Shown here in pieces: positions 8,547 through 17,351 of a stretch of DNA of 64,000 nucleotides. The notes under the pieces were generated by a model. That model was not told the DNA's origin, searched no databases, and worked only from the letters and a program-made list of their open reading frames with translations. Both the position numbers and the translations under genes were made by a program. The stretch is from an uncultured delta proteobacterium. GTDB taxonomy: Bacteria; Myxococcota_A; Polyangia; Polyangiales; Polyangiaceae. Position 1 is the stretch's first letter. Each line of letters begins with the position of its first letter. Where the stretch lies: positions 22,529-86,528 of the forward strand of contig CAITIQ010000669.1 of NCBI GenBank assembly GCA_903892415.1. The letters run 5' to 3'.

Positions 8547-9389
8547 TTAGCCTTTGGAAATGGCGTCCCAATGATCGGCGATCTCCTCGGCGGACCAGGG
8601 AGCGTTGCCGTCTTTGAACTTGCCGGGCGTTTGCACGAGTTTGAAGGTGTAGAGCTGCGAGCCTGAGACCGCGAGCACCAGGCCGGTACGTTCACCCGAG
8701 AGGTCACTCGCGAGGAAGAGCCCGGCCGGAGCCACATGCGCCGGCGTGAGCGTCTCGGTGTGCTCGAACATAGGAAGATCCTCGGTCAAGCGCGTCTTTG
8801 CTACCGGTGCCAATGCGTTGACAAAGATTCTCTGCCGTTGGAGTTCGATCGCGAGAGTCCGAGTCAACGCGTAGACGCCGGCACTCGCCGCAGCAAAGTT
8901 TGCCTGCTCCTTGTTGCCGAAGAAGCCCGCCGCCGAGGTCACGTTTACGATGCGACCGCCTTCACCGTGACGAAGTATGGCTTTGACCGCAGCCTGACTC
9001 ATGTGGAAGGCCGAAAGTAGCTGCGCGTCGAGCACAGCGCTGAAGTCCTCGCCGCTCATCTTCGACAGCGTTCGGTTCAGGCGGATGCCGGCACAGTTCA
9101 CGAGCACGTCCACACGCCCAAACGCCTCTTCGGCGAGCGTGACCACCTCGCTTGCGCCCTCGGCCGTGTGTGCGGGAGCTGCGCTTGCGCGCGCCTCCCC
9201 GCCCTCGGCCTCGATCTGCGCGGCAAGCTCAGCGACCCGAGCAGGATCCCCACCGGTACCATCCCGCTCAACGCCGGGATCACAGAGCACGATCTTCGCG
9301 CCTTCACGCGCAAAGAGCAGAGCGTGAGCGCTGCCCAGCCCGCCAGCGCCACCGGTGATGATTGCAACCTTGCCGTCGAGCTTGCCCAT
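8547..9389 (-). CDS. SDR-family protein with degenerate active site
   Basis: This 280-residue protein has the overall look of MFE-2-type (3R)-hydroxyacyl-CoA dehydrogenases. The cofactor site is intact: TGGAGGLG at residues 12-19 and NCAG at 98-101. The catalytic tetrad is not. The family YxxxK is FAAAS here (Phe165 and Ser169), confirmed in the DNA at 8885-8897, and the tetrad Asn position is Gln123. Only Ser152 remains. It therefore probably binds NAD(P) but does not catalyse the usual hydride transfer, or uses another mechanism. It lies 8 bp downstream of metG on the same strand and could share its transcript. Confidence 0.85.
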   Translation of the reverse strand: MGKLDGKVAIITGGAGGLGSAHALLFAREGAKIVLCDPGVERDGTGGDPARVAELAAQIEAEGGEARASAAPAHTAEGASEVVTLAEEAFGRVDVLVNCAGIRLNRTLSKMSGEDFSAVLDAQLLSAFHMSQAAVKAILRHGEGGRIVNVTSAAGFFGNKEQANFAAASAGVYALTRTLAIELQRQRIFVNALAPVAKTRLTEDLPMFEHTETLTPAHVAPAGLFLASDLSGERTGLVLAVSGSQLYTFKLVQTPGKFKDGNAPWSAEEIADHWDAISKG

Positions 9390-9397
9390 GACGCTCC

Positions 9398-11446
9398 TCA
9401 GTGAACTCGCTGCCCGGCCTTAGCGCCAGAATCAGGCGAGAGCACGTAAGCCTCGCCCTCTGCGCCGGCCGCCAACACCATGCCCTCCGAAAGGCCGAAC
9501 TTCATCTGCCGCGGCGCAAGGTTCGCGCAGATGATCACCAGCCGACCCACCAGGTCTTCGGCCTTGTAGTAGGCCTTGATGCCGGCAAAGACGTTGCGCG
9601 TCGTACCGCCGCCGAGACTGACCGTCAGGCGCAGAAGCTTCTTGGCCTCGGGCACGGCCTCGGCAGCGACGATGCGTGCCACCCGCAGATCGACCTTGCT
9701 GAAGTCGTCGATCGAACACGTGGGCGCGAGCGGCTCTTTCTCGAGAGCGCTGCCGTCGTCCTCGACCGCAGCGGGAGCCGAAGGGGCGGCGGCGGCCGCA
9801 GTCTCAACAGGCGTTTCGGTGGGTTTCGATTCATCAACCATACGAGTCACTGCCTCCGGATCGATCCGTTTCATGAAGTGCTGATAGCTGCCCACAGCCG
9901 ACCCAACGAGCGGCGTCTTGGCCTCGTCGAAACTGCGAATAGGCTTACCTAGCAGCTCGCCCGTGCGCTCGGCCAAGGCCGGCACGATCGGAGCTAGGTA
10001 CACAATGATCTGGTGGAAGAGGTTGAGCGCGATCGACGCGACGTTCTTCACCTCAGTCTGCTTGCCTTCTTGCTTGGCCAGCGCCCAAGGCTGCGCCTTG
10101 TCGATGAACTCATTCGCTCGATCAGCGAGGCCCATCACCAAGCGCGTTACGCGTGCGAAATCCCAGCTCTCATAGGCCTCGCGAATCTCCTCCCCGGCAG
10201 CCGCAGCTGCGGCGAACAGACCGCCGTCGTCGGGGTAGCTCTGGGCGAAGCCCTCACCAATGAACTTCGACGAACGGCTCACCAGGTTGACCACCTTGTT
10301 CACCAGCTCCGCGTTCACGCGCTGTACGAAGTCCTCGAGGTTGAGATCGATATCGTCGACCTTCGCCGAGAGCTTGGTTGCGTAATAGTAGCGAAGCGCC
10401 CCCACATCAAGGTGCTTGCGAAAGGTGGAGGCCAACACGAACGTGCCGTCTCGCTTGCTCATTTTCTGACCGTTCACGGTCAGAAAACCATGGACCTGAA
10501 TGCGCTTCGGTAGCGAGAAGCCGCCTAGCTTCAGCATCACCGGCCAGAACAAGGTGTGAAACTTCACGATGTCCTTGCCGATCACGTGAACGATCTCGGT
10601 CTCCTCCGAGTGCAACCACTGCTCGAGGCTCTCTCCCGACTTGTCACACCATTGCTTGGTCGCCGCGAGATAGCCGATCGGTGCGTCGAACCAAACGTAG
10701 AAGAAGTTGCCGGGCTCATCGGGGATCTCGAAGCCGAAGTAGGGTGCAGGCCGAGAGACGTCCCAGCTGTGGAGCGGCTGGCCCAAGAAGAAGCCCATCA
10801 GGTAGTTGGCGATCTCCTTCGGCATGCGGCCTTCGCCTTGGGTGTACTCAGTCAACCAAGCTCGCTCACGCTCGATGTCGATGAGCAGGTGATCGGCTTC
10901 ACGTAGCTCCGGCGTCGCGCCGGAGAGCGTGCTCTTGGGTGAGCCAAGCTCCGTCGCCTCGTACGTCGCACCGCACTTGTCGCAGTTGTCTCCGTATTGG
11001 TTCTCCGACTTGCAGTTGGGGCAACTCCCTTTGACGAATCGATCGGCGAGGAAGATCTTCTCGACCGGGTCGAACAGCTGCTTGACGAGCTTCTTGGTCA
11101 CCAGCCCTTCCCGCACGAAGGACTTCCAAATGTGCTCGGAGAACTGACGGTTCTCCTCGCTGTGCGTGCTGCCGTAGTGATCGAACTCGATGCCGAAGGC
11201 GGCAAAATCTTCCTGATGAGCCACGCTCATGTCAGCGATCACCTGCTCCGGCGTGCGACCCTCTTGGCGCGCGCGGATCATGATGGCGGTACCGTGAGTG
11301 TCGTCGGCGCAGACGTACACCGTGCGGCGCCCGTTCATTCGCGCTGCGCGAACCCAAATGTCGGTCTGCAGGTACTCGACCATATGGCCGAGGTGAATGT
11401 GGCCGTTGGCGTAAGGCAGCGCACTCGTGACGAGCAAGCGTTTCAT
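9398..11446 (-). CDS. metG: methionyl-tRNA synthetase with C-terminal tRNA-binding domain
   Basis: This 682-residue enzyme charges tRNA-Met with methionine in the cytoplasm. The class I signature HLGH is at residues 18-21 and the KMSKR loop starts at Lys328. A zinc knuckle with two CxxC pairs (CPNC and CDKC) marks the MetG1 connective-peptide type. A disordered Ala/Pro/Thr linker near residue 560 leads to an EMAP/Trbp111-type tRNA-binding domain (SKVDLRVARIVAAEAVP, then NLAPRQMKFGLSEGM). Length matches long bacterial MetRS. It is followed at 8 bp by the degenerate SDR gene. Confidence 0.97.
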   Translation of the reverse strand: MKRLLVTSALPYANGHIHLGHMVEYLQTDIWVRAARMNGRRTVYVCADDTHGTAIMIRARQEGRTPEQVIADMSVAHQEDFAAFGIEFDHYGSTHSEENRQFSEHIWKSFVREGLVTKKLVKQLFDPVEKIFLADRFVKGSCPNCKSENQYGDNCDKCGATYEATELGSPKSTLSGATPELREADHLLIDIERERAWLTEYTQGEGRMPKEIANYLMGFFLGQPLHSWDVSRPAPYFGFEIPDEPGNFFYVWFDAPIGYLAATKQWCDKSGESLEQWLHSEETEIVHVIGKDIVKFHTLFWPVMLKLGGFSLPKRIQVHGFLTVNGQKMSKRDGTFVLASTFRKHLDVGALRYYYATKLSAKVDDIDLNLEDFVQRVNAELVNKVVNLVSRSSKFIGEGFAQSYPDDGGLFAAAAAAGEEIREAYESWDFARVTRLVMGLADRANEFIDKAQPWALAKQEGKQTEVKNVASIALNLFHQIIVYLAPIVPALAERTGELLGKPIRSFDEAKTPLVGSAVGSYQHFMKRIDPEAVTRMVDESKPTETPVETAAAAAPSAPAAVEDDGSALEKEPLAPTCSIDDFSKVDLRVARIVAAEAVPEAKKLLRLTVSLGGGTTRNVFAGIKAYYKAEDLVGRLVIICANLAPRQMKFGLSEGMVLAAGAEGEAYVLSPDSGAKAGQRVH
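10462..10487. repeat. perfect 11 bp inverted repeat inside metG
   Basis: The two arms TTTTCTGACCG and CGGTCAGAAAA are separated by TTCA and match perfectly. The element covers the codons just before and into the KMSKR loop of metG. The arms use less GC-rich codons (TTT, GGT, AAA) than is usual in this genome, which is what lets them pair. The messenger RNA would form a stable hairpin with a UGAA loop. Confidence 0.7.
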
Positions 11447-11491
11447 TCGGTCTCCGAACGTTCCAGGGTCGATCGCCTCACGATCGAAAGT

Positions 11492-11519
11492 GCTGGGTCT
11501 CTAACAGAGAGACCCCAGC
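11492..11519. terminator. hairpin between Cys-rich lipoprotein gene and metG
   Basis: GCTGGGTCTCT pairs with AGAGACCCCAGC around an AACAG loop, with one bulged base. It sits 68 bp after the stop of the upstream minus-strand gene and 45 bp before the metG start. No strong T-run follows on either strand, so it may be a weak or factor-assisted terminator, or a leader structure of metG. Confidence 0.4.
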
Positions 11520-11586
11520 GGAACAATCGATGTGACAACGCGACGGACTGGACGCAGCTGCGAACGCGGACCTGACCGGCAGTCGC

Positions 11587-13215
11587 TCAGCAACCGCCGC
11601 AGAAGTCTTCGACGTAGCCGACGCAAACCGAGTCCCAGTCGGTGTTGCAACAATAGGGATCTTGCGCGCAGACGTTCGCCGCGCAGGTGCTGCAGCTGGT
11701 GTCGAGCGCCGCGCCCTCCACGCATACGTCGTGGCAGGTGCTGCCGCCGCCGGTGCCGCTGCCACCGCCTGTGCCGCCGCCGCCTGTCCCGGTCCCACCG
11801 CATTGCCCGCAGATGCTGGTCGCTTGGTTGATGCATTGCTGATCCCACGCGTTGGAACAGCAGAAGCCGTCTTGAGCGCAAACATCCGCGGCGCAGCTGT
11901 CACAGGATCCATCGAGTGCGGTACCTGCGGTGCAGACGTCGTGATCGCAGGAGCCAGTCCCGCCTCCGCCTCCGCCTCCACCTCCCGTCGTAGTTCCACA
12001 CTCGTAGATGATCCCCGGGCACGGGGCGCACACGCCGTAATCCCCAGCGACCGTGGAGCAATACATCTGCACGGCGTGCTCGTTGGGGCCGAATACCTGG
12101 TCGAGCAGGAAGGCGGCGGCCAAGCTGCCGATCGGGCCGAAGGCCTCGCCTGCCACCTCGTCGATGTTGATCGGCGCACAGTCCGAATCCACTCGACACG
12201 GCACGCACACTCCGCACGAGTTGTTGGCCACCTCGACCGAGGCGCACACATTCATGCCGTATTCGATGTTGGCATCGCCGATGTCGTTGATGCCTGTGAT
12301 ATCGCGAAGCAGCTCACCGACGTTGAAGGTGATGCCAACGCCGGAACAATCTCCGTCGTTCGAGCAGAGGTTGGTCACTTGGTCGAAGGGCTCGGGCAAA
12401 ACGGCAACGCCCTGACCGAGATCCGAGCAACCGTTGGCCGAGACGCCACACTGACCAACGCTGCTGTTGATCGGCTTGTGGCACACGCCGTTGTCAGCGC
12501 CGCAGCCATCGCAATCCGCGTTGGTCGAGCAGGTTCCGTCGCCGTCGGTGCCGCAAACATCCTCGCACACGCCCTGTTCCGAGCACCTCAAGCCCGCCGG
12601 GCAGGCGTAGGTCGCCGAGCATTCGGAGCAGATGCCGTGATTGCAAGCGCGTGCTGGCGCTGCATCCGAACCGCACTGCGCGCAGTCGTTGTCCACCGAA
12701 CAGTCGGTCGGGCATTCGGCGGAGCACTCGCTGTGGATGCAGATGTCGGTGGATTGACAGGCGCTGGTATCGCTCGACGTGCAGGCAACGCAAGTGGACG
12801 AGACCGGGTCGCAAATCTGATGCATCGGGTCGCAGGCAGCGCAGTCACCGTTTTGCGCGCAGCTGATCTGCGGAACACCGTGATCGTCGGTGGGGCACTC
12901 GAGCCCGTCTTCAACGCAGTTGCCCCAGCTCGAACAGTATTGGCCGTCCGGGCAGCCGGTGCCTGTGTCGGCGTTGCAGGCCACGCAGCGATGCTCCGCT
13001 TCCAAGCAGGTGTTTCGCCCATCCGAGCACGAGCCACACTCTGCGTCGCTGTTGCAGTTGTGCAGCAAGCAGATGCCATCTTCATTCCCCTGCGGTCCAT
13101 TGCCCGAACTGGACGTGGTGCCACTGCCGTCGGTCAGAGTGTCGGTGGTGGCACAGCCAGCTCCCACCATCACGAGGGTCAATCCGCCAAGCGCGCGCAG
13201 GAAAGAAAGAGCCAT
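11587..13215 (-). CDS. Cys-rich secreted lipoprotein with twin C-terminal repeats
   Basis: This 542-residue protein has the ATG at 13215, which puts lipobox VGAGC (Cys21) in the right place; the frame continues upstream but without a signal peptide. The mature part is packed with CxxC and CxxDxxC spacings (for example CNSDAECGSC, CAQNGDCAACD, CSVDNDCAQCG), like disulfide-rich myxobacterial surface proteins. The last 130 residues hold two copies of a module reading DVCxxGxALDxSCxxCAxxVCAxDxxCC followed by WDxxC, joined by Gly-rich linkers, one of which is a run of nine Gly. The protein is likely surface-exposed and disulfide-stabilised. Its function is unknown. Confidence 0.8.
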   Translation of the reverse strand: MALSFLRALGGLTLVMVGAGCATTDTLTDGSGTTSSSGNGPQGNEDGICLLHNCNSDAECGSCSDGRNTCLEAEHRCVACNADTGTGCPDGQYCSSWGNCVEDGLECPTDDHGVPQISCAQNGDCAACDPMHQICDPVSSTCVACTSSDTSACQSTDICIHSECSAECPTDCSVDNDCAQCGSDAAPARACNHGICSECSATYACPAGLRCSEQGVCEDVCGTDGDGTCSTNADCDGCGADNGVCHKPINSSVGQCGVSANGCSDLGQGVAVLPEPFDQVTNLCSNDGDCSGVGITFNVGELLRDITGINDIGDANIEYGMNVCASVEVANNSCGVCVPCRVDSDCAPINIDEVAGEAFGPIGSLAAAFLLDQVFGPNEHAVQMYCSTVAGDYGVCAPCPGIIYECGTTTGGGGGGGGGTGSCDHDVCTAGTALDGSCDSCAADVCAQDGFCCSNAWDQQCINQATSICGQCGGTGTGGGGTGGGSGTGGGSTCHDVCVEGAALDTSCSTCAANVCAQDPYCCNTDWDSVCVGYVEDFCGGC

Positions 13216-13234
13216 GTCACCAGCTAAGCATGAT

Positions 13235-13260
13235 GCAGACCAACGCGGGTAGCGGTCTGC
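13235..13260. promoter_or_regulatory. inverted repeat upstream of Cys-rich lipoprotein gene
   Basis: GCAGACC and GGTCTGC form a perfect 7 bp inverted repeat with a 12 bp spacer. It begins 20 bp upstream of the ATG at 13215, in the 220 bp spacer shared with the divergent DUF4388/J-domain gene. The position suits an operator or leader hairpin. No recognised regulator site matches. Confidence 0.35.
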
Positions 13261-13435
13261 GTGTCCTACATCAGCACCAAATACCAGGGACAAAGCTATC
13301 TGCATCCTGCAGCGTGGGACATTGGCCGTCCATGCGCAGCCTAGCTTGGACAATTTGTGATCCAGTGACGATGACTACGTTGAGCGACCTGTACGAAACT
13401 TTCCCGACGACCACTGAAAGAGCTACGCGCAAGGG

Positions 13436-14176
13436 ATGCAGCACCCCCGCAAGAGTTCCCTTGGCATTGCCACCCTGCCAGCTCGACTTCGCGACACCAC
13501 GCTGGGCGATGTACTTGGGAATCTGCATCGCTCGGGAGCGAGCGGCGTGCTCGAGATTCAAGCGATCGATGGGAGCAGCGCGCGCATCCTGGTGTTGAAC
13601 GGTTCGCCCGTGATGGTCCTCGGCGAGGACGAAGAACGCTTGGGCGGCCTGCTCGGAAGCGCCCGGATCGAAGAGGCAGCGCAGTTGCAGAGTGAGGGAG
13701 ATCCGCGCCTGTTTGGCGAGATTCTCGAAGACCTCGGCGCTGACAAGCAGGCGGTAGAGGCTGCCTTACGTCAGCAGACCAAGGTCCGTTTGGAAGCGCT
13801 CTTTGCGCTGCGAGATGGGACCATTCGCTTTCGTACGGCCATGCTCGAAAGCGAGAAACTGCGACGGTGGTTTCGAGCTGGACCGCGTGGCACACGCATG
13901 ACCCCGCGCGAGTTTCTCGAAGGACGCCCGCGCGCACGAGTGCGCGCCACCGAAGAGGGCAGCGCCCCAAACTCCGGTGAGATCGAACATGAGCGACGTC
14001 GCGCGCTCTCGAGCCTGGGGCTCACGAGCGATGCGGACCTGCTGGCGATCAAGAGCGCCTTTCGCAAAGCCGTAGCGGCCTTGCACCCCGACCATGCCAA
14101 CTCGGACGCCGAGCGGGCGCAACGCACCGAGCGCGTTGCACGCCTCTCGGCCGCTTATCACAAGCTCACGCAATAG
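13436..14176 (+). CDS. DUF4388 (PatA-like N-terminal) plus J-domain protein
   Basis: This is a 246-residue cytoplasmic protein. Residues 15-135 match DUF4388, a domain common in myxobacterial signalling proteins: LGDVLGNLHRSGASGVLEI, RILVLNGSPVMV and a winged-helix-like part. A charged linker follows. The C-terminal 65 residues form a J domain with the HPD tripeptide at 217-219 (AALHPDHANSD) and flanking helices LLAIKSAFRKAV and VARLSAAYHKL. J domains stimulate the ATPase of DnaK-type chaperones, so the fusion may recruit Hsp70 to a signalling or polar complex. That role is inferred. Confidence 0.85.
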   Translation: MQHPRKSSLGIATLPARLRDTTLGDVLGNLHRSGASGVLEIQAIDGSSARILVLNGSPVMVLGEDEERLGGLLGSARIEEAAQLQSEGDPRLFGEILEDLGADKQAVEAALRQQTKVRLEALFALRDGTIRFRTAMLESEKLRRWFRAGPRGTRMTPREFLEGRPRARVRATEEGSAPNSGEIEHERRRALSSLGLTSDADLLAIKSAFRKAVAALHPDHANSDAERAQRTERVARLSAAYHKLTQ

Positions 14177-14188
14177 GCCGATTCGGTC

Positions 14189-14944
14189 TCACTCGAGGCC
14201 TTCTTTGCGCAAGACCTCGGAGACGACGTAGGCCGCAACCTTCGACGGGAGGGTGCCGGGACCAAACCCTGCGTCAAAGCCGAGCTCACGCGCGAGCTTG
14301 TTATCGATGCGCGGGCCTCCGAAGAGCAGCAGTACTCTTTCGCGAAAGCCGCGCTTCTCCACCATCTCCACGAGCGCGCGACCGTTTTCCTTGTGGCAGT
14401 CGCGCTGGGTGATGATCTGCGAGACGAGCACAGCGTCTGCTCCCAGCGCGAGGACGCGCTCCACGAGCTCCTCGTTCTCGACTTGAGCACCCAGATTATG
14501 GGCGTCGAAAGACTTGTAGCTCTCGAGCCCCTTGTCCCCGCGATAGCCCTTGTAGTTGATGATGGCGTCGATACCGACGGTGTGAGCGTCACTCCCGGTG
14601 CAAGCTCCTACCACCACAATCTTGCGGCCGAGTTTCTTGGCGGAGGCCTCGATGTCCTCACGACTCAGCTCTTTGGCGCTCAGCTCTTCGACGTGAATCG
14701 CGTCCACGTCCACTGAGTGCTGGGAGTGACCGTAGGCTACGAAGTAGCTGTGTTCGGGGGAGGCCTGCTCCATCGTCACGACCAGCGGGTTCAATAGACC
14801 GTGGGCCTCAGCGAAGCGCTTGGCGGCCTCGCGTGCGCGGTCTCCGGGGAGAATGGCCAGCGTGAAGGAGAGCTGCACCATGCCGTCCCCTTCGCGGTCT
14901 CCGTAGGCGCGCAGCACCCGACCGCCTGTTTTTGAGCGCAGCAT
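14189..14944 (-). CDS. kamE: D-lysine/beta-lysine 5,6-aminomutase, B12-binding subunit
   Basis: This 251-residue beta subunit of lysine 5,6-aminomutase moves an amino group between C6 and C5 of beta-lysine with adenosylcobalamin and PLP. The cobalamin motif DAHTVG supplies Asp119 and the base-off ligand His121. Lys132, 11 residues after the His, matches the family lysine that forms the PLP aldimine (His133/Lys144 in the Clostridium enzyme have the same spacing). The motifs LVSQIITQRDCHKEN and LLFGGPRI are also conserved. The start shares one base with the kamD stop (TGATG), so subunit synthesis is coupled. Confidence 0.95.
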   Translation of the reverse strand: MLRSKTGGRVLRAYGDREGDGMVQLSFTLAILPGDRAREAAKRFAEAHGLLNPLVVTMEQASPEHSYFVAYGHSQHSVDVDAIHVEELSAKELSREDIEASAKKLGRKIVVVGACTGSDAHTVGIDAIINYKGYRGDKGLESYKSFDAHNLGAQVENEELVERVLALGADAVLVSQIITQRDCHKENGRALVEMVEKRGFRERVLLLFGGPRIDNKLARELGFDAGFGPGTLPSKVAAYVVSEVLRKEGLE

Positions 14945-16509
14945 CAGACCGTCTCCTTTCCTTCAAGCACGCTGAGCAGCGGGTTCAAGTAGGCCGCGTC
15001 CCGCTTGACCACACCAGCGAAGCCTTTCCCACCCGTCCGCGTGCGCTTGATGTCGGCAAAGACGCCCACACCGATGGCATCCCAAATCGATCGCGCGTGC
15101 ACGTCCTCCAGCAGAGTGTGGGCCTCGTGAAGGATGGTTTTGGCACGCTCCGAGACGATACCCCCCGGCTTCCACTCGATCTCGTCGGAGAGATGCTTCG
15201 CCGTGTTGAAGATGTACTTGGCGCTCTTCAGAGACAAATAGCGGTCCATCAACAATGGAGTGTGAATGGCCTCGCTGAACATTCCCAAGAGCTCGATCGA
15301 CTGGTTGGTCATCACGCCCACGAGGTTGAACATCGCGTCATGTACGTGGCTGTGAAAGATGTCCCCAGTCTTGAACTTTGTCGGCGGCATCCACTTGATT
15401 GGATGCTTATCGAAGATTTGACGGATCAGCTGTGCCTGCGCGACCTCGAGCAAGAAGCTGTCTTCGAGCCATGGATCGATTTCGTAAGCGTGACCGAGCC
15501 CCATTTTTTCGGGCAGGACGCCGGCGTTGTGCGCAAACGCCTCATTGATGAACTGTGACGCCAGAACCGTGTGCGCGCGTTCGACGGCGTCGGCTGTGGT
15601 CAGGTAGTTGTCTTCACCGGTGTTGATGATGATGCCGCTGCGAGCGATCAACCGGCGGGAGAAGTACTGATCAATGAAGGTCCGCGTCATGTTGATGTCG
15701 CGAAAGAGGATGCCGTACATCGCGTCGTTGAGCAGCATGTCGAGCCGCTCGACTGCCGCCATCCAAGCGATCTCGCTCATGGCGAGCCCGCTCGAATAGT
15801 TGGTTTGCATCACGTAGCGATTGAGGTCGACCGAGATCTGATCGAGCGCGGTGCGGATGATTTGGAAGTTCGCCTGCGTTGCGAACGTCCCACCAAACCC
15901 CTCGGTGGTGGGACCTTCTGGAACGTAGTCCAGAAGGGATTGGGCTGTTGCACGGATGACCGCGACGATGTCTGCACCGGCAAACGCAGCGGCTTTAGCC
16001 TGCGTTGCGTCGTCGTAGATGTTGCCCGTCGCAACGATCACATACTTCATCGGGCCGGTGTCTGGCTTGTGCTCGTGGGTGCGGGTCTTGAGCCCCTCAC
16101 GCTCGTAGCGCGCCACATCGATGCGCTCGAGCGCCGCCTTGGTATGAGGGCGCAAAGCGATGGCAGCCTCCTCCAAGGATGGACCGTCATTGGGAGTGGG
16201 TAGCTTCTCGCCAAACGCCAGGGACTCTGCGGCCTCTTGCACCGAGCTGGCTCCCCGGTGAAGCGCGGCCCCGAGGAAGTAGGCCGCTCCAAGGCCGGTC
16301 AGTCCGCGCTTGTGGATGTTGTCCACCACAGCGTTCGAAAGCGGAGTGCCGTTGGGATCGGCGCCCTCGGTTCCGTAGGCGCGCAGAACTGTGCGCTCGA
16401 CGCCGACAGTGGTGTGCGTGTCGATCGTGGCTTGCACGTCTTTGGCGATGTCTGCAGCAAGCTCGCGGCAACGAGCGACGGTCTGGGTATCAACGGGAAC
16501 GCGGGCCAT
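14944..16509 (-). CDS. kamD: D-lysine/beta-lysine 5,6-aminomutase, alpha subunit
   Basis: This 521-residue PLP-binding TIM-barrel subunit pairs with KamE. Length and sequence match the family throughout, including ARVPVDTQTVARCRELA, the QTNYSSGLAMSEIAW block, RDINMTRTFIDQYFSRR, IINTGEDNYLTTADA and EKMGLGHAYEIDP. The product is 3,5-diaminohexanoate when beta-lysine is the substrate, which links it to kamA (53683) and kdd (36872) in this window. It starts 6 bp after a multiheme cytochrome gene, itself close to xseA, so kamDE appears to lie in a mixed operon and not in a dedicated lysine cluster. Confidence 0.96.
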   Translation of the reverse strand: MARVPVDTQTVARCRELAADIAKDVQATIDTHTTVGVERTVLRAYGTEGADPNGTPLSNAVVDNIHKRGLTGLGAAYFLGAALHRGASSVQEAAESLAFGEKLPTPNDGPSLEEAAIALRPHTKAALERIDVARYEREGLKTRTHEHKPDTGPMKYVIVATGNIYDDATQAKAAAFAGADIVAVIRATAQSLLDYVPEGPTTEGFGGTFATQANFQIIRTALDQISVDLNRYVMQTNYSSGLAMSEIAWMAAVERLDMLLNDAMYGILFRDINMTRTFIDQYFSRRLIARSGIIINTGEDNYLTTADAVERAHTVLASQFINEAFAHNAGVLPEKMGLGHAYEIDPWLEDSFLLEVAQAQLIRQIFDKHPIKWMPPTKFKTGDIFHSHVHDAMFNLVGVMTNQSIELLGMFSEAIHTPLLMDRYLSLKSAKYIFNTAKHLSDEIEWKPGGIVSERAKTILHEAHTLLEDVHARSIWDAIGVGVFADIKRTRTGGKGFAGVVKRDAAYLNPLLSVLEGKETV

Positions 16510-16515
16510 CGGGAT

Positions 16516-17316
16516 CTACTTCTTTGTCGGGGAAGGCGTGGCAAGTGGTTTCGCCGAGGGAGCAGCAGCGCTCGCCGCAGGAGTGGTGGGCGTGGGTGCC
16601 GCAGACGCGCTGGGTGGTGCTGACGCAGCAGGGTTTGCAGAGGCGTCAGGGGCGGTACTGGACGGCACGGGAGCCGGATCGATCGCATCGGCGTCGGGCC
16701 CACGCGGCACATTGACCGTTTTGCCGATCACCTTGGGATTGAAGGCTTGCGTGCCCCAACCACCTTCGTGACAGCTTTTGCACATCAGCTTTCCACCGTC
16801 TGCGAGTTCAAACTGACGGGTCATTACCGTGGTCATCCACTCCACCGTGAAGGCAAGGTCTCGAGGTGAGCCGAGGAACTTTGCAGCTGGCTTGCCGTTC
16901 TTGTCGAGGTGGCAACTCTTGCACTTCATCGGCTCGCCGTCTTTGCGCCGCAGTCCGGTCATGAGCGAATGGTGCATCCACAAGGCCTTCTCCTTGTTCT
17001 CGGTCATATCCGAGTAGATGAAGGCATCTTCCTTCTGCGGATCCGGCACGTGGCAGTGCTGGCATTTCACGTCGAGCTGGCGAGCCACGTCCGCCATGCG
17101 CAAGAACTGCTCCTGCTCGCAACGGACGCCCTTGAGTGGACCGAAGTATTCCCGCCAGGAAGGTTTGCTGCCCTCACACGGGTCAAAGTCCGACGCGGCC
17201 GCAACCTTCTTTTGTGGCGCCTTCGGCGGTGGCGGCTCAGTACAAGCCAACAGCACCGCGATGGCGGAGGAGAGCGCCAGCCCCCAGACGGGCCACAACG
17301 AGGATTTCATCGACAT
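16516..17316 (-). CDS. triheme cytochrome c-type lipoprotein
   Basis: This 266-residue exported protein has a lipobox ending LLAC after a hydrophobic stretch. Three CxxCH haem sites are visible: CQHCH, CKSCH and CKSCH. The spacing and the FGPLKGVRCEQEQFLRMADVARQL segment resemble the reaction-centre/outer-membrane multihaem cytochrome family. The C-terminal 70 residues are a Pro/Ala/Ser-rich tail without motifs. I place the start at the ATG at 17316 (17310 is equally possible); the frame extends to a TTG at 17355 but without a better signal. It should carry electrons at the periplasmic face. It starts 35 bp after xseA and ends 6 bp before kamD. Confidence 0.82.
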   Translation of the reverse strand: MSMKSSLWPVWGLALSSAIAVLLACTEPPPPKAPQKKVAAASDFDPCEGSKPSWREYFGPLKGVRCEQEQFLRMADVARQLDVKCQHCHVPDPQKEDAFIYSDMTENKEKALWMHHSLMTGLRRKDGEPMKCKSCHLDKNGKPAAKFLGSPRDLAFTVEWMTTVMTRQFELADGGKLMCKSCHEGGWGTQAFNPKVIGKTVNVPRGPDADAIDPAPVPSSTAPDASANPAASAPPSASAAPTPTTPAASAAAPSAKPLATPSPTKK

Positions 17317-17351
17317 ACGTGTTGCATGAAGGCCACATGCGGCGCGCAAGA

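Noticed and set aside
11950..11990. Run of Gly codons as a possible slippage site
   Set aside because: The codons vary (GGA, GGC, GGT), so there is no long mononucleotide run; it is an ordinary Gly-rich linker.
11662..13227. 521-codon open frame on the plus strand
   Set aside because: It lies opposite the Cys-rich lipoprotein and has no ribosome site, domain or signal; repeated Cys codons keep the opposite frame open.
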